A stretch of 64,000 bases of DNA from HXMU1420-13 sp963691715 (GTDB lineage: Bacteria; Bacteroidota; Rhodothermia; Balneolales; Balneolaceae), in assembly GCA_963691715.1 (NCBI GenBank), contig OY829281.1:434001-498000 (forward strand). Reading direction: 5' to 3'. Below the pieces are notes generated by a model, which worked only from the letters and a program-made list of their open reading frames with translations, was not told the origin of the DNA and did no database searches. The first letter of the stretch is position 1, and each line of letters begins with the position of its first letter. A program made the translations under genes and the position numbers. Below, piece by piece: positions 43,285-52,242 of the stretch.

Positions 43285-43980
43285 TTGGACAATCATTTTT
43301 ATGTTGATGATGCTTCTTTAGCTAATACTGAATGGTTAGAACTTTCTGGACAGGAAGCAAAACATGTTTTTAAAGTACTGCGCAAAAAAAAGGGCGATAC
43401 AATCACCATTGTAAATGGTAAAGGATGTAAGGTATTAGCAAGGATAGAATACATTCAAAAGAATAAAATTTCACTCACGATTGAGTCTAAAGAGATTAAA
43501 AAAGAACCTGCCATAAAAAAAGTACTTGCCTTTGGATTTATAAAAAAACGAGATCGGTTTGAATTTGCTATTGAAAAGGCTGTTGAGATGGGAGCTACTT
43601 CTATTTGCATATTTGATGCTGACCATTCCGAAAGAACACGTATTAACCCAGACCGTCTTGATGCGTTGATTAAAAGTGCATTTAAGCAATCAGGGAGATG
43701 GTGGTTACCAGATTTAGTGTACAAACCCGACTTAAAAAGTGTACTTTTTGAATATGCAGATCATGAAATGATAATGGCACATGAAAAAGAGGAAATAAAC
43801 AAACCTCAATTCAATACTAAGAAAGAAAAACTTATACTTGTTGGACCAGAAGGAGGATTTTCAGAAAAAGAGGTTAATATATTTAAACAAGCAGGGGGCA
43901 CATTAATTTCTCTTGGTAATCATCGATTGAGGACAGAAACTGCTGTAATCACAGCCTTATCTTTATTTTTATATGATTGA
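43285..43980 (+). CDS. rsmE: 16S rRNA (uracil-1498-N3)-methyltransferase
   Basis: Methylates U1498 of 16S rRNA on the 30S subunit. The 231-residue SPOUT-family protein has an N-terminal PUA-like domain (HFYVDDA, QEAKHVFKVLRKKKGD, about 4-38) and the C-terminal trefoil knot with LVGPEGGFSEKE (about 191-202), SLGNHRLRTETA (about 211-222) and ERTRINPDRLD. The start must be TTG at 43285 because a stop codon lies just upstream in frame and no ATG is near. It is probably co-transcribed with dcd and the Bfd-like gene. Confidence 0.93.
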   Translation: MDNHFYVDDASLANTEWLELSGQEAKHVFKVLRKKKGDTITIVNGKGCKVLARIEYIQKNKISLTIESKEIKKEPAIKKVLAFGFIKKRDRFEFAIEKAVEMGATSICIFDADHSERTRINPDRLDALIKSAFKQSGRWWLPDLVYKPDLKSVLFEYADHEMIMAHEKEEINKPQFNTKKEKLILVGPEGGFSEKEVNIFKQAGGTLISLGNHRLRTETAVITALSLFLYD

Positions 43981-44074
43981 AACTTTTAACAAAAAGGTGA
44001 TCATAATCATCAAAGATATATCAGAATTTATATTTTGAAAAAATAGCCTTGAAAATATTTTTAATACAAAATAA

Positions 44075-45229
44075 TTATTTCAGATTTTTAGCCATGGCAT
44101 TCAAAAAAGGCCAATAAGGTACACTGCTCATAATATTTACATCTTTTATAAATGAAGTATCTTCGTTTAAAAAATCAAAAATTTTATCAATGGAGTTATT
44201 TTTAAATAGATGCATAAATATCCTCCTTGAGTCTGATGTTGAATTAGATAATACGTGTAAAAGAAGTTTGTCGTAGTATCTATATTTAGGTTTAGAAGGA
44301 TTTTCTATTGTAAACGAGGATTCATTGACAATTTGGTGAGCTAATTGTTTTGAAAAATTTTGAACCCTAAAAAAGGTATATCCTGTACTTGGTTTAGTGA
44401 ATCCACCCGTTGAGCCGATATTGTAAACATTTGGATGTAATGTCGGTTGAAAAGGTCGGTCATCCATTGGAATTGCCCCAAACTCTTTCCTTACGATGTT
44501 GTAGTCCTTTTTTTCAAAATTATATTTTTCTTTTAGGTAGTCTCTAATCTTGGATTTGTAAAATTTTTTCTTCGAAACATGTTTAGAAAACACAGTGTAT
44601 TCGATAAGTGCTTTATCGTGAGAATACGGTAGTGTGTAAGTAAATGCATATCCGTCATCATTGTTTTCATCCACATCCATGATTGTAAAGGTTTCAGCAT
44701 CGAATGTGCCTGCCTTTGTTTCAATTTCTATCCCCAAAAAATGTTGAACTAATGGATATTTGAGGTTTTCTTTTTTTGCAGATTCAGGGGTGATCATACT
44801 CTGAAAAATCGAACCTGCAACAAAATTTTTGCTATCTTTAGTAACTAAAACACCCTTCTTTTTACTACCTGAAATATCTAAGATTCCTTCCTCAAGAAGG
44901 TGAAAATTCGAGTGCTTTTTTAATTCTCTTAATACATATTCTTTAAAATCACTCTCTCTAATACAATAGTAGGTGTAATTATTCATGTAGAGAAATCCGT
45001 TATAACTACCAGCAGAAAAAAAAGCTTTTCTCCATTTTTTGTGAACGATATTGGAAAAGCATGGTTTGCCTTTCGCCCAAAAACACCAAGTTTTATTATT
45101 GTGAGGAGCAAAGGATTTATCAATGATAAGTACATTTCCATCGTAGTTTAATTTAGCAAGATTCCATGCTAAACTAAGACCCGAAAGCCCCGCTCCAGCA
45201 ATAATTATATCGTATGTATTTGTTTTCAA
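44075..45229 (-). CDS. crtY: Lycopene beta-cyclase (CrtY type)
   Basis: Cyclises lycopene to beta-carotene. The 384-residue FAD-dependent protein begins with the Rossmann dinucleotide fold DIIIAGAGLSGLSLAWNL (about 8-25) and continues with the family motif KTWCFW (about 46-51). Further motifs are EYTVFS, GAIPMDDRPF and GSTGGFTKPSTGYTFFRV (about 273-290). These match bacterial CrtY rather than CrtL-like plant enzymes. It is alone on its strand here; a further carotenoid-type oxidoreductase lies at 61.4 kb. No terminator is evident in the 94 bases separating it from rsmE. Confidence 0.9.
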   Translation of the reverse strand: MKTNTYDIIIAGAGLSGLSLAWNLAKLNYDGNVLIIDKSFAPHNNKTWCFWAKGKPCFSNIVHKKWRKAFFSAGSYNGFLYMNNYTYYCIRESDFKEYVLRELKKHSNFHLLEEGILDISGSKKKGVLVTKDSKNFVAGSIFQSMITPESAKKENLKYPLVQHFLGIEIETKAGTFDAETFTIMDVDENNDDGYAFTYTLPYSHDKALIEYTVFSKHVSKKKFYKSKIRDYLKEKYNFEKKDYNIVRKEFGAIPMDDRPFQPTLHPNVYNIGSTGGFTKPSTGYTFFRVQNFSKQLAHQIVNESSFTIENPSKPKYRYYDKLLLHVLSNSTSDSRRIFMHLFKNNSIDKIFDFLNEDTSFIKDVNIMSSVPYWPFLNAMAKNLK

Positions 45230-45603
45230 GTTAAATTGTTTATTTGCTGTAAGACCAATTTTTTAGATAATACTATAATTACCAAGGATGAATACCTTTA
45301 ATTTAATATAAAGAAATCTATTTCTTAGCTGATCTTAATTAAATTTTTCAAATATCAGTTCATTTTATTAACCACATTGACTAAAACCTGTAATTGAGTG
45401 AACAATTAAATAAATTCTTTTCAGAATAGAAGCTTATGGGTTGGGTGGATCTTACATGCTGCACTCGATTAATTCTATTCTTCTTTTTTTCGATTTATAA
45501 AAAGATGATTAAAACACAGCAAAGTTATGCAAAAACACTTGGATGCATTTTATTAAGTACATATCAATAATATTTAACCACTAGAAAATAACCTAATTAC
45601 TAA
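45230..45603. other. 374-base gene-free region between crtY and ltaE
   Basis: AT-rich divergent intergenic region that should carry promoters for both flanking genes. A small hairpin AAGAAA-TCTA-TTTCTT lies at 45311-45326. A 44-codon ORF (45436-45570) has no recognisable product. I see no tRNA, riboswitch or clear promoter. Confidence 0.5.
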
Positions 45604-46623
45604 ATGATAGATCTAAGAAGCGATACAGTTACTAAACCTACACCAGAAATGCTTAAAGCTATGACTGAGGCCAATGTCGGGGATGACGTATTGGGAGAGG
45701 ACGAAACAGTAAATCGTTTTCAGCAAAAAATTGCAGATTTATTTGGTATGGAGTCTGGTTTATTTGTGCCAAGTGGCGTAATGAGTAATCAACTGGCCTT
45801 AAAAGTGTTAACTCAGCCTGGTGATGAAGTTATTATCGATAAAAATGGACATATTTATAATTATGAGACAGGTGGGGCTGCGTTTTTATCAGGAGTGCAA
45901 TTTCAAACTGTAACGGGTAATTTCGGTAAACTAGCTCCCCAAGATCTAATTAACCGTAAGAGAGGTTTCTATGATTGGGAGCCGGATACCTCAGTTCTAA
46001 GTTTAGAAAATAGTACCAACAAAGGTGGTGGAGCATGTTATTCACAAAATGAATTAATAGCTTTGACCGATTTTTCAAAAAAAGAAAACTTATTATTACA
46101 CATTGATGGTGCAAGAATATGGAATGCGATTATTGCAACTGGAATAAAACCTTCTTTTTTTGGACAAATTGCAGACACAATTTCAGTTTGTTTTAGTAAA
46201 GGACTAGGAGCCCCGGTTGGATCTATGTTGTTATCAACAAGTAAAAGGATTGCCCAAGCAAGGAGATATCGGAAAATGTGGGGAGGTGGTATGCGACAGG
46301 TTGGTCTTTTGGCAGCTGCGGCAGATTACGCTGTAGATAACCATTGGTCTTTAATGGAAAATGATCATAAAAAGGCTCAAATTTTTGCAGAAGTCGTGTC
46401 TAACTGTTCAAAATTAGCAATTAACTTAGAAGCTATAGAATCAAACATTGTAATGTTTGATGTGAACTCAGGAAATGCTGATCAAGCAGTGGAGCTCCTT
46501 GAAAGAGAAGGAATATTCATGGTTCCATTTGGTCCAAAAACAATTAGAGCAACCTTTCATTTTCAGATAACAGATGATCATTTAAAAGAGATTGTCTCTA
46601 TTACAAAGTCATTATTTGGTTAA
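45604..46623 (+). CDS. ltaE: Low-specificity L-threonine aldolase
   Basis: PLP enzyme that cleaves L-threonine or allo-threonine to glycine and acetaldehyde. The 339-residue protein starts with the family signature IDLRSDTVTKPTPEM (about 2-16) and contains GDDVLGEDETVN, FVPSGVMSNQLAL and HIDGARIWNA. The PLP lysine is at about 199 in SVCFSKGLGAPVG. Length is typical. The gene is convergent with the aminotransferase gene, with 32 bases between them. Other beta-eliminating lyases share the fold, but the N-terminal signature is specific. Confidence 0.93.
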   Translation: MIDLRSDTVTKPTPEMLKAMTEANVGDDVLGEDETVNRFQQKIADLFGMESGLFVPSGVMSNQLALKVLTQPGDEVIIDKNGHIYNYETGGAAFLSGVQFQTVTGNFGKLAPQDLINRKRGFYDWEPDTSVLSLENSTNKGGGACYSQNELIALTDFSKKENLLLHIDGARIWNAIIATGIKPSFFGQIADTISVCFSKGLGAPVGSMLLSTSKRIAQARRYRKMWGGGMRQVGLLAAAADYAVDNHWSLMENDHKKAQIFAEVVSNCSKLAINLEAIESNIVMFDVNSGNADQAVELLEREGIFMVPFGPKTIRATFHFQITDDHLKEIVSITKSLFG

Positions 46624-46655
46624 TTATTTTTTATAAAAGTAATCGTGTTCTAATT

Positions 46656-47822
46656 CTAGATCGAGGAGACCAAAATATCAACTGATAAATCGATTTCTTC
46701 TTGTGTAATTACCAGTGGCGGTACAATTCGTAACACATTTCCACCAGCTGCATTACTAAGCACTCCTTTATTAAACATCTTATCAACTACAGGTCGGCCG
46801 GGTTTTGCTAATTCAACACCAATCATTAATCCCATGCCTCTAACTTCTAACACATCAGGATTTTGCGCAGTCTTTTTCTTAAGTAAGTCCATCATATAAG
46901 TCCCTTTTTCTGCAGCTTGTTCTGCAATATTCTCTTGTTCAATGGTTTTTAAGCAAGCATTTCCTACGGCGGTAGCAAATGGATTTCCACCAAAAGTTGT
47001 GCCATGTTGGCCAAACTCTAATACGGCAGCTACTTCTTCTTTTGCAATAATTGCACCTATTGGAATACCACCTGCTAAAGCTTTTGCTGAGGCAATAATA
47101 TCAGGTAGAATGCCATAGTGTTCATAACACCAAAATTTACCTGTTCTAGCTACTCCAGTTTGCACTTCGTCGATAATGAGTAATATTCCTTGTTCATCAC
47201 AGAATGAACGAACTTTTTTTACAAATTCTATATCAGCAATGCGAATTCCACTATTTCCTTGAATTAATTCGAATGCAATTGCAATTGTATGTTTATCAAC
47301 TCTTTCCACTAAGGCTTCAAAATCATTAAATGGGGATTGATCGAAACCTTGTGGCAATGGGGAAAATCCATTTTGATAAAAAGCCTTGCTAAGAGTTACA
47401 CCTGCTAAAGATCTGCCATGAAATCCATTTTCAAGAGAAATTATTTTTCCAGTTTTTCCATGCTTATGCCCCCATGCTCTTGCAAGTTTAACAGATGCCT
47501 CCATCGCTTCTAAACCAGAATTACATAAGAAAACACGATCTAAACCACTGAGGTAAGAAAGCCTTGAAATAAATTCGCTTTGTGCTTCTGTGTAATAAAA
47601 ATTTGATGTGTGTAAAAGTTTATTTGATTGATCCTTTATAGCTTCTACAATAGCCGGATGGGAATGCCCTAAATTGTTAACTGCAATTCCTGCAAGAAGA
47701 TCAATATACTCTCGATCTTGAGTATCCCAAACACGAGCACCTGCTCCTTTTGCCAGCGTTACAGGAAAACGGTTATATACCTGGAAATGATGTTTTTTTT
47801 CTATTTCAATAGCTGTTTGCAT
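46656..47822 (-). CDS. argD: Acetylornithine/succinylornithine-type aminotransferase
   Basis: Class III PLP aminotransferase of 388 residues, most like ArgD, which converts N-acetylglutamate semialdehyde to N-acetylornithine in arginine synthesis. Motifs are YIDLLAGIAVNNLGHSHP (about 38-55), FLCNSGLEAMEASVKLARAW (about 99-118), IIDEVQTGVARTGKFW, and the PLP lysine at about 247 in SAKALAGGIPIGA. HGTTFGGNPFA follows. No other arginine genes are nearby, so related roles (GABA, lysine or ornithine aminotransferase) remain possible. A 233-base divergent region separates it from uvrC. Confidence 0.85.
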   Translation of the reverse strand: MQTAIEIEKKHHFQVYNRFPVTLAKGAGARVWDTQDREYIDLLAGIAVNNLGHSHPAIVEAIKDQSNKLLHTSNFYYTEAQSEFISRLSYLSGLDRVFLCNSGLEAMEASVKLARAWGHKHGKTGKIISLENGFHGRSLAGVTLSKAFYQNGFSPLPQGFDQSPFNDFEALVERVDKHTIAIAFELIQGNSGIRIADIEFVKKVRSFCDEQGILLIIDEVQTGVARTGKFWCYEHYGILPDIIASAKALAGGIPIGAIIAKEEVAAVLEFGQHGTTFGGNPFATAVGNACLKTIEQENIAEQAAEKGTYMMDLLKKKTAQNPDVLEVRGMGLMIGVELAKPGRPVVDKMFNKGVLSNAAGGNVLRIVPPLVITQEEIDLSVDILVSSI

Positions 47823-48055
47823 CTCAAAAAAATTTTAAAGAAGATACTTACTTTGTTATTAAGTACTAAAAGTTATGTTAATAGTATAGCGACAAGGATA
47901 AAAAGTATGGGGCAAATAAAAATCAAAAGTTGACTAGAATATTTTTAATTGTATCCTAGTTTCTAAAAGCCCATAAATTTACAATACATTTAAAATTTTA
48001 AAGCTTAACCCTATTATATAAACCCTAACACGCTTTTATTTGTATCTTAATAAAA

Positions 48056-49903
48056 ATGAGTAATACAGAGTCTCCTACAATCTCACTATCAGAAAAAGTT
48101 GCAAACTTGCCACTTTCTCCTGGTGTATATATTTATAAAGATAAAAATGGTAGCGTACTTTACGTAGGAAAGGCGAAAAGACTCAGACATAGAGTACGAT
48201 CATATTTTCAAGATTCGAGACCTGTGGATGGGCGTATTCGAACCATGGTGAAGAAGATTTTTAACCTAGAAGTAGTGGTTACTGATTCAGAAGCTGAGGC
48301 ATTGATTTTAGAAAATAATTTCATCAAACAATATCAGCCTAGGTATAATATTCTTTATAGAGACGATAAGTCATATCCTTATATCTGTATCACCAAAGAA
48401 GAAAAACCACGGGTATATCCCACTAGAACCATTGTAAAAGACGGAAGCAAATACTACGGGCCTTATGATTCTGTAGTAACGATGAAACGGATGTTGGAAA
48501 CTATTAGAAAAGGCTTTGATTTGTGTACATGTGCCGTTGGGATTAAAAATATTGATAAAACTAGGGGGCTTCCCAAATGGCATTCATGTTTTGAAGACTA
48601 TTTAGGAAACTGTTCGGCCAATTGGAATAATGACCGATATAAGGATGTAATCAAGAAAGTTGAACGCTTAATAAATGGTCAAACTGATAAATTGCTTCGT
48701 GAAATAAGAGAGGAAATGTTAATTGCATCTGATGCAATGGCATTTGAAGAAGCTGCTAAATTAAGAGATAGTTATAAAGCAGTTGAACGCTACAGCCATA
48801 AAATGAAAATGGTTACCGAGAAGAAAGTAGATCGTGATGTATTTGCTTTGGGTGTAGATGAAGACTTAGAAGAAGCATGTGGTGTTCTGTTTAAAATACG
48901 AGAAGGTAAACTAATTGGTAAGTTTCATAGATTCTTAAAAAATATCGGAGGATTACCAATCAATGACCTCATTCAATCTTTTGTTGAAGATTACTATACA
49001 GGGCAATACACCGCAGCAATACCAGACGAAGTGTATGTAAGTCATAATATGACGAATGATGAGCCTCTGATCGAATATTTATATCAAGAGAAGGCAAAAA
49101 AAGTACCAATTCATACCCCTGAAAGAGGTGAAAAAGCTGGATTAATAAAAATGGCAACTGCGAATGCTAGATTACATCTAAATGAACGGCGATTAGAAAA
49201 ACAAAAATCTGAACGAGATCGCATTCCTCATGCAGTAAAAGAACTGAAAGACCACCTCAAACTTCAACGATTACCACGCCGCATCGAATGTTTTGATAAT
49301 TCAAATTTTCAGGGCACTGATGCAGTAGCTTCCATGGTAAGTTTTGTCGATGCAAAACCTAGAAAAAGTGAATATAAACGATTTAAAATCAAAACAGTTG
49401 AAGGCCCAGATGATTTTGCTTCCATGAAAGAAATTCTTACGCGTAGATATTCTGCGGTAATGAAAAACGGTCTTCAAATTCCTGACCTAATAGTTGTTGA
49501 TGGAGGAAAGGGGCAACTATCATCAGCGGTAGAAGCTCTCAAAGAAATTGATTTTTATGGAGAATGTGAGATTATTGGTTTAGCCAAACGATTAGAAGAA
49601 GTCTTTGTGCCTAACCGCTCAACACCTTACATGATCCCCAAAAAATCTACTGCTCTTAAGCTTCTGCAACAAGCTAGAGATGAAGCACACAGATTTGCGA
49701 TTACATACCATAGGCAAAAAAGGGCAAAAAGAACCCTTACAACTGAATTAACAGATATTGAAGGAATTGGCAAGAAAAAAGCTAATTTGCTACTGAAAAA
49801 TTTGGGTTCCGTGCAAAGGGTAAAAGATGCAACTATGGAAGAATTAGAAAGAATTGTTGGGGAAAAAATAGCTGAAAAAATTTTCAACTATTTTAGGCAC
49901 TAA
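48056..49903 (+). CDS. uvrC: Excinuclease ABC subunit C
   Basis: Makes the 3' and 5' incisions of nucleotide excision repair with UvrAB. In 615 residues: GIY-YIG nuclease (about 17-50, SPGVYIYKDKNGSVLYVGKAK), a Cys cluster region (CTCAVGIKN ... CFEDYLGNCSANW), a UVR motif (EEMLIASDAMAFEEAAKLRD), and an RNase H-like second nuclease. The latter shows CFDNSNFQGTDAVASM and VVDGGKGQLSSA (about 481). A C-terminal helix-hairpin-helix pair follows (IEGIGKKKANLLLKNLGS). The N-S-N variant of the usual D-I-S-H motif is common in Bacteroidota. It stands as a single gene with its own upstream region and an inverted repeat just after it. Confidence 0.96.
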   Translation: MSNTESPTISLSEKVANLPLSPGVYIYKDKNGSVLYVGKAKRLRHRVRSYFQDSRPVDGRIRTMVKKIFNLEVVVTDSEAEALILENNFIKQYQPRYNILYRDDKSYPYICITKEEKPRVYPTRTIVKDGSKYYGPYDSVVTMKRMLETIRKGFDLCTCAVGIKNIDKTRGLPKWHSCFEDYLGNCSANWNNDRYKDVIKKVERLINGQTDKLLREIREEMLIASDAMAFEEAAKLRDSYKAVERYSHKMKMVTEKKVDRDVFALGVDEDLEEACGVLFKIREGKLIGKFHRFLKNIGGLPINDLIQSFVEDYYTGQYTAAIPDEVYVSHNMTNDEPLIEYLYQEKAKKVPIHTPERGEKAGLIKMATANARLHLNERRLEKQKSERDRIPHAVKELKDHLKLQRLPRRIECFDNSNFQGTDAVASMVSFVDAKPRKSEYKRFKIKTVEGPDDFASMKEILTRRYSAVMKNGLQIPDLIVVDGGKGQLSSAVEALKEIDFYGECEIIGLAKRLEEVFVPNRSTPYMIPKKSTALKLLQQARDEAHRFAITYHRQKRAKRTLTTELTDIEGIGKKKANLLLKNLGSVQRVKDATMEELERIVGEKIAEKIFNYFRH

Positions 49904-49922
49904 TGCGTCTTAGTGTGTAATT

Positions 49923-49955
49923 ATAATGTTAGATAGAAAAGTAGTCTAACATTAT
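49923..49955. repeat. Perfect 11-bp inverted repeat after uvrC
   Basis: ATAATGTTAGA (49923-49933) pairs perfectly with TCTAACATTAT (49945-49955) around an 11-base loop. It lies 19 bases after the uvrC stop. No T run follows, so it could be a weak terminator, an mRNA-stabilising stem or an operator for the downstream sigma-factor gene. Confidence 0.5.
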
Positions 49956-50105
49956 CATGTTATATTCATTTTAAAAAAACGATGTTAGAATCCATACAGC
50001 TAAAATAATATCATTTTAAAATGAAGTATTAGCAAAAAAAGGCAAATTATTAGCTCATCACCCATTGATGATGTGTTAATTCAATCCCAAACAGGGTATT
50101 TTATT

Positions 50106-50750
50106 ATGGATTTCGCGAAAAAAACTACTGGAAAAAATAATTACAAAGATCTGAGAGACCAAGATTTGGTAAAATTATTTAGACGTAAAGCTGATGAAAT
50201 GGCTTTTAATGAATTGATGAATAGACATCAGACAAAAATTTACTCATACATTTACAGTATGATTAACAATCCAGAAGTGGCTAAAGATATTTTCCAAACT
50301 ACATTCACGAAAGTTGTTAGTAAAATGGATGATACTTATAATGAGCAAGGAAAATGGATTGCTTGGGTGATGCGTATTGCTCATAATGCAACAATTGACC
50401 ATATTAGAAAACAAAAACGTTATATTGACGTTAATTCATGGACTGATGAGGAAGGCGCACGTTCAGATTACTTTGATAGATTACAAGACAATAGCATTGT
50501 TGACGCAGATGATCAAATGGTTGTCAAAGAAACGAACACAAGTTTAATGTCACATATCTCAAGGTTACCCGAAGAACAGCGCACAGTAGTACTTTTAAGA
50601 CATTACTATGAAATGCCTTTTAAGGAAATTGCAGAATTAACAAATGTTTCAATAAATACGGCACTAGGACGTATGAGATATGCGTTAATAAACCTCAGAA
50701 AGTATTTTGATGAGGAACGAGAATTAGAGCTAAAACATGATAAACAATGA
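50106..50750 (+). CDS. ECF-type RNA polymerase sigma factor
   Basis: About 214 residues. Region 2 reads AFNELMNRHQTKIYSYIYSMI, AKDIFQTTFTKVV and WVMRIAHNATIDHIRKQKR. Region 4 reads LPEEQRTVVLLRHYYEMPFKEIAELTNVS with a helix-turn-helix. Sigma-70 region 3 is missing, as in ECF sigma factors. I choose ATG 50106 over GTG 50073 because the MDFAKK start and alignment with region 2 leave a normal N-terminus. It overlaps the next gene, a membrane anti-sigma-like protein, by 14 bases, the classic sigma/anti-sigma pair. The target regulon is not visible. Confidence 0.9.
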   Translation: MDFAKKTTGKNNYKDLRDQDLVKLFRRKADEMAFNELMNRHQTKIYSYIYSMINNPEVAKDIFQTTFTKVVSKMDDTYNEQGKWIAWVMRIAHNATIDHIRKQKRYIDVNSWTDEEGARSDYFDRLQDNSIVDADDQMVVKETNTSLMSHISRLPEEQRTVVLLRHYYEMPFKEIAELTNVSINTALGRMRYALINLRKYFDEERELELKHDKQ

Positions 50751-51303
50751 TGAAGGTTGTATTCGATATCTGATGCAGGAGATGGATCCTGCAGAAGAAA
50801 TCGAATTTGAGCGGGAAATGTTAAACAATCAAGACCTGCTTATCGAGGTAGAAAGCCTCAGAAGAACATATAAGAAACTCGGGAAATTACCATTAATTAA
50901 CCCTCCAAATGATTTTATTGAACAAGTAAAACAAAATGCTGTAAGGGTACAAAAAGATCAAGCACACCGATCAAAAATTATATTTATCAAGTTTGCTAAA
51001 GCAGTTGCATCTGCTGCAGCTGCCATATTGATAGTTTCATCCACCTTATACTTTAATGATTATTTTAAAAGCACGCCTATAGACAATACTTCTACTATTC
51101 AAGTCATTCAAAACTCTAATGTTCAGCCTTGGGTTGATAAAAATGAAATTATAAAATTTGCTGGCACAGAGTACAGTTCAGCTCCATCAAAGGAATTTGA
51201 TGAAGAAATAAATCATAGCCTTGATAAATTAAAATTAGTTGATAATAAGGCTGGCTTTACACCAAATAACAAGAAAGTTGTTTTAGTGAGAGTAAGTCAG
51301 TAA
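50737..51303 (+). CDS. Putative membrane anti-sigma factor
   Basis: 188 residues. The N-terminal cytoplasmic part, IRYLMQEMDPAEEIEFEREMLNNQDLLIEVESLR, has the layout of a short anti-sigma/zf-HC2-like helical domain but lacks zinc ligands. One transmembrane helix (about 88-105, AKAVASAAAAILIVSSTLYF) follows, then a periplasmic tail of about 80 residues. The 14-base overlap with the sigma gene and the topology support an anti-sigma role. The sequence itself shows no specific family motif. Confidence 0.75.
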   Translation: MINNDEGCIRYLMQEMDPAEEIEFEREMLNNQDLLIEVESLRRTYKKLGKLPLINPPNDFIEQVKQNAVRVQKDQAHRSKIIFIKFAKAVASAAAAILIVSSTLYFNDYFKSTPIDNTSTIQVIQNSNVQPWVDKNEIIKFAGTEYSSAPSKEFDEEINHSLDKLKLVDNKAGFTPNNKKVVLVRVSQ

Positions 51304-51334
51304 TTCGTTGGTGTACAGTCAATTAATAAATGAA

Positions 51335-51367
51335 TGTGGATAACTTATTAATAAGGTGTTAATAAGT
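51335..51367. promoter_or_regulatory. DnaA-box-like site and inverted repeat upstream of parA
   Basis: TGTGGATAA (51335-51343) is the exact reverse complement of the DnaA box TTATCCACA. It abuts a perfect 9-bp inverted repeat, ACTTATTAA (51343-51351) with TTAATAAGT (51359-51367). The element lies about 70-100 bases before parA. It may be part of a replication-linked control region, or a parA operator. Confidence 0.5.
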
Positions 51368-51434
51368 AATTTTGTATGCTAGAATAGCTCGTTTTATATT
51401 GATCCTGTAATTAGAAATAACGAAGGAATAATTA

Positions 51435-52232
51435 ATGGGCAAAGTAATTGCTGTCGCAAATCAGAAAGGCGGAGTAGGAAAAACAACCACTGCAATTAAT
51501 TTGGCTGCAAGTTTAGCTGCTATAGAGCATCCGACACTAATTATTGATATCGATCCTCAAAGTAATTCCACCAGTGGTCTTGGAATAGATTCAAAAACTG
51601 TAACCAACTCAATCTATGAAATTATGATTGGGAGTGCTGAGCTAAAGGAATCAATTCGACAGACTGAACTCGATTTTCTTGATCTTGTCCCAGCCCATAT
51701 TAACCTAGTTGGTGCAGAAATTGAAATGATCGATAGAGAAGAAAGAGAAAGGATTCTCAAAAAAGCTGTTGCTGATGCACGGAATCGATATGATTTTGTT
51801 ATTATAGATTGTCCACCTTCTTTAGGACTTTTAACAATAAATGCTCTTACGGCCTCAGATTCTATTTTGATCCCCGTACAATGTGAATACTTTGCACTGG
51901 AAGGTTTAGGGCAACTTCTAAATACTATTAAAATAGTTCGGCAACATCTTAATCCAGAGCTTGATATTGAGGGCGTTCTACTAACAATGTATGACACTAG
52001 AACAAGGCTATCTAATCAGGTAGCGGAAGAAGTTAAAAGGTACTTTGATGATCGAGTTTTTAAAACGGTTATATCAAGAAACGTTCGTCTTGCCGAAGCT
52101 CCAAGTTTTGGAAAGCCAGCATTATTATATGATTCTATGAGTATTGGAGCTAAAAACTATTTGTCTTTGGGAAGAGAAATTATAAAAAAGAATCGAAAAC
52201 TATTCAAAAATAGCCCGGTTCTCTCGAGTTAA
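51435..52232 (+). CDS. parA: Chromosome partitioning ATPase ParA/Soj
   Basis: 265-residue deviant Walker A ATPase that moves ParB-bound origins. Seen are ANQKGGVGKTTTAINLAASLA (about 8-28; read ANQKGGVGKTTT plus AINLAASLA), a Walker A' region IDIDPQSNSTSGLG, Walker B FVIIDCPPSLG (about 122-132) and the C-terminal NVRLAEAPSFGKP of chromosomal Soj. A TTGxxx-type promoter is not clear, but a DnaA-box-like site and an inverted repeat lie upstream. It is followed by parB after 10 bases. Chromosomal parAB loci usually lie near oriC. Confidence 0.95.
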   Translation: MGKVIAVANQKGGVGKTTTAINLAASLAAIEHPTLIIDIDPQSNSTSGLGIDSKTVTNSIYEIMIGSAELKESIRQTELDFLDLVPAHINLVGAEIEMIDREERERILKKAVADARNRYDFVIIDCPPSLGLLTINALTASDSILIPVQCEYFALEGLGQLLNTIKIVRQHLNPELDIEGVLLTMYDTRTRLSNQVAEEVKRYFDDRVFKTVISRNVRLAEAPSFGKPALLYDSMSIGAKNYLSLGREIIKKNRKLFKNSPVLSS

Positions 52233-52242
52233 ATATTAAGTG

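Noticed and set aside
45436..45570. 44-codon ORF between crtY and ltaE
   Set aside because: No ribosome-binding site, recognisable domain or conserved context.
47930..47965. Sigma-70-like TTGACT-16-TATCCT promoter upstream of uvrC
   Set aside because: Bacteroidota-type promoters use other boxes, and such matches are expected by chance in AT-rich DNA.
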